Below, one piece after another: positions 4,581-6,818 of a stretch of 6,818 bases of DNA. The notes beneath the pieces were generated by a model, which saw only the letters and a list, made by a program, of their open reading frames with translations, had not been told where the DNA came from and searched no databases. Origin of the DNA: Acidimicrobiia bacterium (lineage in GTDB: Bacteria; Actinomycetota; Acidimicrobiia; Spongiisociales; ZC4RG35); assembly GCA_003230435.1 (NCBI GenBank), contig QIDW01000344.1, positions 1 to 6,818 on the forward strand, in the 5' to 3' direction. Both the position numbers and the translations under genes were made by a program. The first letter of the stretch is position 1. The number at the start of each line of letters is the position of its first letter.

Positions 4581-6002
4581 ATGGATGTCAAGCGTGTCTC
4601 GGATGTCGTCTGGGAGATTCCCCGTGTGGCGGGGATGCTGGTCCCGGGACGAGTATTCGCATCCGATGCCCTCATGGAGGCTGTGCTCCGAGACCGGGCC
4701 GTCGACCAGGTGGCCAATGTTGCCCATCTGCCCGGAATCGTCGATTCGTCCTTTGCCATGCCCGACATTCACTGGGGGTACGGATTCCCCATCGGAGGTG
4801 TGGCGGCCACAACGGTTGATGAGGGTGTGGTTTCTCCCGGAGGAGTCGGTTTCGATATTTGCTGTGGCGTCCGCTTGATCGCCTCCCGGTTCACCGAAGC
4901 GGACTTCGACGCGCGCCGCGACGACATCATGTCCCAGTTGGACCGACATATCCCTCGCGGTATCGGCAGGGGAGGCATTGCGCCTGCCAGCTTGGTTCCC
5001 GACGTTCTCCAGGCCGGCGCATCCGCGGCGCTGGAAGGCGGCTATGGCTGGGACGGTGACCTCGATCGGTGTGAGGAACGGGGCACTTCACAGGGCGCCG
5101 ACCGATCCGCGATCAGCGAGAAGGCGGTCACCAGGGGCAAAGGCCAACTCGGGTCACTTGGCGCGGGAAACCACTTTCTCGAAGTGCAAGTGGTCGAAGA
5201 GGTCCTCGACGACGCTGCAGCGGACGCTTTCGGCCTCGCCCAGGGCATGGTGGTCGTGATGATTCACTGCGGTTCGCGAGGTCTCGGCCATCAGACCTGC
5301 ACAGACCAGCTTCGGCTCATGGGAGAAGCCATGAGCCGCTACGGAATTGAAGTACCCGACATGCAGCTTGCCTGTGTCCCGGTCAGGTCGCCGGAAGGTC
5401 AGGAATACCTCGGGGCCATGGCCGCAGCGGCCAACTTCGGATGGGCCAACCGCCACATCCTCGCTCACGAGGCCCGGGCCGCCTTTGCCGCCGCCTTCGG
5501 GTTGTCGCCAGAAGCAACCGGCATGCACCTGGTGTTCGACGTCGCCCACAACCTGGCAAAGATCGAGTCTCATCAGGTCAATGGTCGCGAGGTGTCTCTT
5601 TGTGTTCACCGAAAAGGCGCTACCCGCGCGTTCGGGCCAGGACATCCGGATCTCCCGCCTGATCTTCGATCGTCCGGTCAGCCGGTGTTGGTGCCGGGCA
5701 GCATGGGAACGGCCTCGTGGGTGCTGAAGGGGAAAGAAGATAATCCTGCCTTTGCTTCGGCCGCTCACGGGGCGGGGAGGTTGATGAGCCGCAAGAAGGC
5801 GAAGGGAAGGGCATCCGGCCAAGAGGTGCTACGTCAGCTCGAACGTCAGGGCATCTCGGTGCGTCCCGGGTCCGTCAAGCTCCTCTCCGAGGAGGCTCCA
5901 TACGCCTACAAGGACGTCGACGAGGTCGTCGACGTGTGTGATCGTGCCAACCTGGCCGCAAAGGTCGCGCGGCTCCGCCCCCTGGGCGTCGTGAAGGGGT
6001 GA
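4581..6002 (+). CDS. rtcB: RtcB, 3'-phosphate/5'-hydroxyl RNA ligase
   Basis: A full-length 473-residue protein of the long archaeal-type RtcB group, a Mn- and GTP-dependent ligase that joins RNA 2',3'-cyclic phosphate or 3'-phosphate ends to 5'-OH ends. The N-terminus MDVKRVSDVVWEIP matches the family start, so ATG 4581 is right although spacing to AGAAGG is zero; an in-frame TAA lies at 4545. Motifs in order: PDIHWGYGFPIGG (61-73), GVGFDICCGVR with metal-binding Cys95 (88-98), GNHF with His198, IHCGSRGLGH with His229, AMAAAANFGWANR (279-291), VAHNLAK with His323, VHRKGATRAF (342-351), PGSMGTASW (372-380), HGAGRLMSR with His396, the expected GMP-accepting His (396-404), and the C-terminal GVVKG. 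There is no intein or gap. No archease, rtcA or rtcR lies beside it. In bacteria the role is RNA repair or tRNA/rRNA end healing. Convergent with the hydrolase. Confidence 0.95.
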   Translation: MDVKRVSDVVWEIPRVAGMLVPGRVFASDALMEAVLRDRAVDQVANVAHLPGIVDSSFAMPDIHWGYGFPIGGVAATTVDEGVVSPGGVGFDICCGVRLIASRFTEADFDARRDDIMSQLDRHIPRGIGRGGIAPASLVPDVLQAGASAALEGGYGWDGDLDRCEERGTSQGADRSAISEKAVTRGKGQLGSLGAGNHFLEVQVVEEVLDDAAADAFGLAQGMVVVMIHCGSRGLGHQTCTDQLRLMGEAMSRYGIEVPDMQLACVPVRSPEGQEYLGAMAAAANFGWANRHILAHEARAAFAAAFGLSPEATGMHLVFDVAHNLAKIESHQVNGREVSLCVHRKGATRAFGPGHPDLPPDLRSSGQPVLVPGSMGTASWVLKGKEDNPAFASAAHGAGRLMSRKKAKGRASGQEVLRQLERQGISVRPGSVKLLSEEAPYAYKDVDEVVDVCDRANLAAKVARLRPLGVVKG

Positions 6003-6031
6003 ATCGGGCTCCTGATTGCCACCCATCACCC
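5997..6031. terminator. Weak inverted repeat holding both convergent stop codons
   Basis: GGGTGA (5997-6002) and TCACCC (6026-6031) are complementary, so the stop codons of rtcB and of the hydrolase sit in the two arms of a 6-bp stem with a 23-base loop. There is no T-run. It may be a weak bidirectional terminator or coincidence. Confidence 0.22.
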
Positions 6032-6818
6032 GACGAGGATCCAATTGGTCAAGTGCAACACCTTCCACAGGTCGGGGGTCAACGACCACCAGCCGGATGG
6101 AGAAGCGAGATCGAAGTCGACATGGCGGAACAACTGCACCGTCGAAGTCGCAGCTCGAGGCATTCCGGCCTGCAATCGAATCAGTTCGGCGTAAGGCACC
6201 AGCGGGTCGTCGGTCGAGTGCATTGCCAACACCGGAACCCCGATTTGGTCGGCGACCTGCGACGGAGAGAAGTCCTCGATCAACGAACGCAGAGAAGGCG
6301 GGAGTCGTTCGATCAACTCCAATGTGCGCCAGGGGTCCTCGTTGGCGAGAAGGTCGTACAGCGCGAAGGCACCGGGGGTCAGGTCTTGGGGGTCGAGCCG
6401 GCCGTCCAAGGCTGCGAGTAGAGGCTTCTGCTCCTCCTCCGGGAGCAGTCCGGCGGCCCCGGCGGCCAGCACATCTTCGGCAATCGGATGACCTTCCCAT
6501 GGGATATACCGGTCATCGACCGTGGAACCACCCGTGGTCACTGCCTGGATCACCCCCTCTAGGTCGTAGTAGGCGCCGAGAGTGGCCACACGGGAGAGCC
6601 GTCCCTCCATGCGGGGGTCGGCGGCAGCCACCAACGTCCCAGCGCCGCCGCCGGCCAACCGGACCACTCGGCCAAACCGCCGATCGCGGCCACGATCCGC
6701 TCCAGGTCGGTTCTGGTGAAAAGCTCGCGGTAGAGATCCAACTCGGGGATGAAGACGTTTCTCCCCGCCCTCGCCAGCGCCCGGGCGACGGTGTTGACTC
6801 GGGCATCGGCCACGCCGT
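6026..6818 (-). pseudogene. Alpha/beta hydrolase, frameshifted; 5' end outside window
   Basis: Read right to left, the frame entering at the window edge encodes the N-terminal part (ADARVNTVARALARAGRNVF, then LDLYRELFTRTDLERIVAAI), but runs into low-complexity sequence after WSGWP. The rest is in the next frame: VRLAGGGAGTLVAAADP, LGAYYDLEGVIQAVTTGG, and the C-terminal core VPVLAMHSTDDPLVPYAELI followed by LFRHVDFD, ending at TGA 6026-6028. The Asp of HSTDDP and His of FRHVD fit two members of the triad. The nucleophile elbow GxSxG would be GGGAG (6638-6652), with Gly in place of Ser and a shortened following helix. The break needs one missing base between about 6655 and 6672. So the gene is probably inactive, or the sequence has an error there. 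Substrate is unknown. It converges on rtcB with 23 bases between stops. Confidence 0.7.

Noticed and set aside
5154..6500. Two minus-strand open frames of about 220 codons over rtcB and the hydrolase
   Set aside because: Both run through real genes in other frames, have no sensible start context and translate to Arg/Pro-rich low-complexity sequence.
1..6818. CRISPR array, tRNA, rRNA, IS element or phage genes
   Set aside because: I saw no regularly spaced repeats, cloverleaf-like segments, transposase motifs or terminal inverted repeats anywhere in the window.

Overview
The window is GC-rich DNA with GC-biased third codon positions, purine-rich Shine-Dalgarno sequences and TTG as a probable alternative start. 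Together with the gene families present, this suggests a high-GC Gram-positive bacterium, most likely an actinobacterium of the Acidimicrobiia type. That placement is inference; nothing in the window fixes the genus. I see no phage, insertion sequence, CRISPR array, tRNA or rRNA.

Layout: (1) bases 1-528, plus strand, the C-terminal part of a squalene/phytoene synthase family enzyme. (2) Bases 545-2063, minus strand, a four-gene cluster read right to left: an Rrf2-type regulator without cysteines, a terminator-like hairpin, a four-helix membrane protein, a small unknown ORF overlapping it by ATGA but broken by one extra base, and a small Rieske [2Fe-2S] protein. (3) Bases 2337-4376, plus strand, a large secreted or membrane-anchored beta-propeller protein. 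(4) Bases 4376-4479, minus strand, a frameshifted and truncated remnant of a DUF1918 gene. (5) Bases 4581-6002, plus strand, a full-length RtcB RNA ligase whose start codon abuts an inverted repeat. (6) Bases 6026-6818, minus strand, an alpha/beta hydrolase that is frameshifted, lacks the usual nucleophile serine and runs off the right edge.

The most coherent unit is the minus-strand cluster. The regulator promoter and the membrane-protein promoter carry nearly the same 16-base sequence (13 of 16 identical), each built of two GTTNATS half-units separated by TA. This fits a regulator that controls itself and the next operon (membrane protein, small ORF, Rieske protein), a possible small redox- or stress-responsive membrane module. 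The propeller, RtcB and hydrolase genes show no obvious functional link to it or to each other.

Three coding regions (small ORF, DUF1918, hydrolase) are each broken by a net one-base frame change while five neighbours are intact. This may be real gene decay, or base-level errors in a draft or metagenomic assembly. I do not see convincing evidence of a wholly new system; the most testable leads are the paired operator, the structured leader of rtcB and the broken genes.
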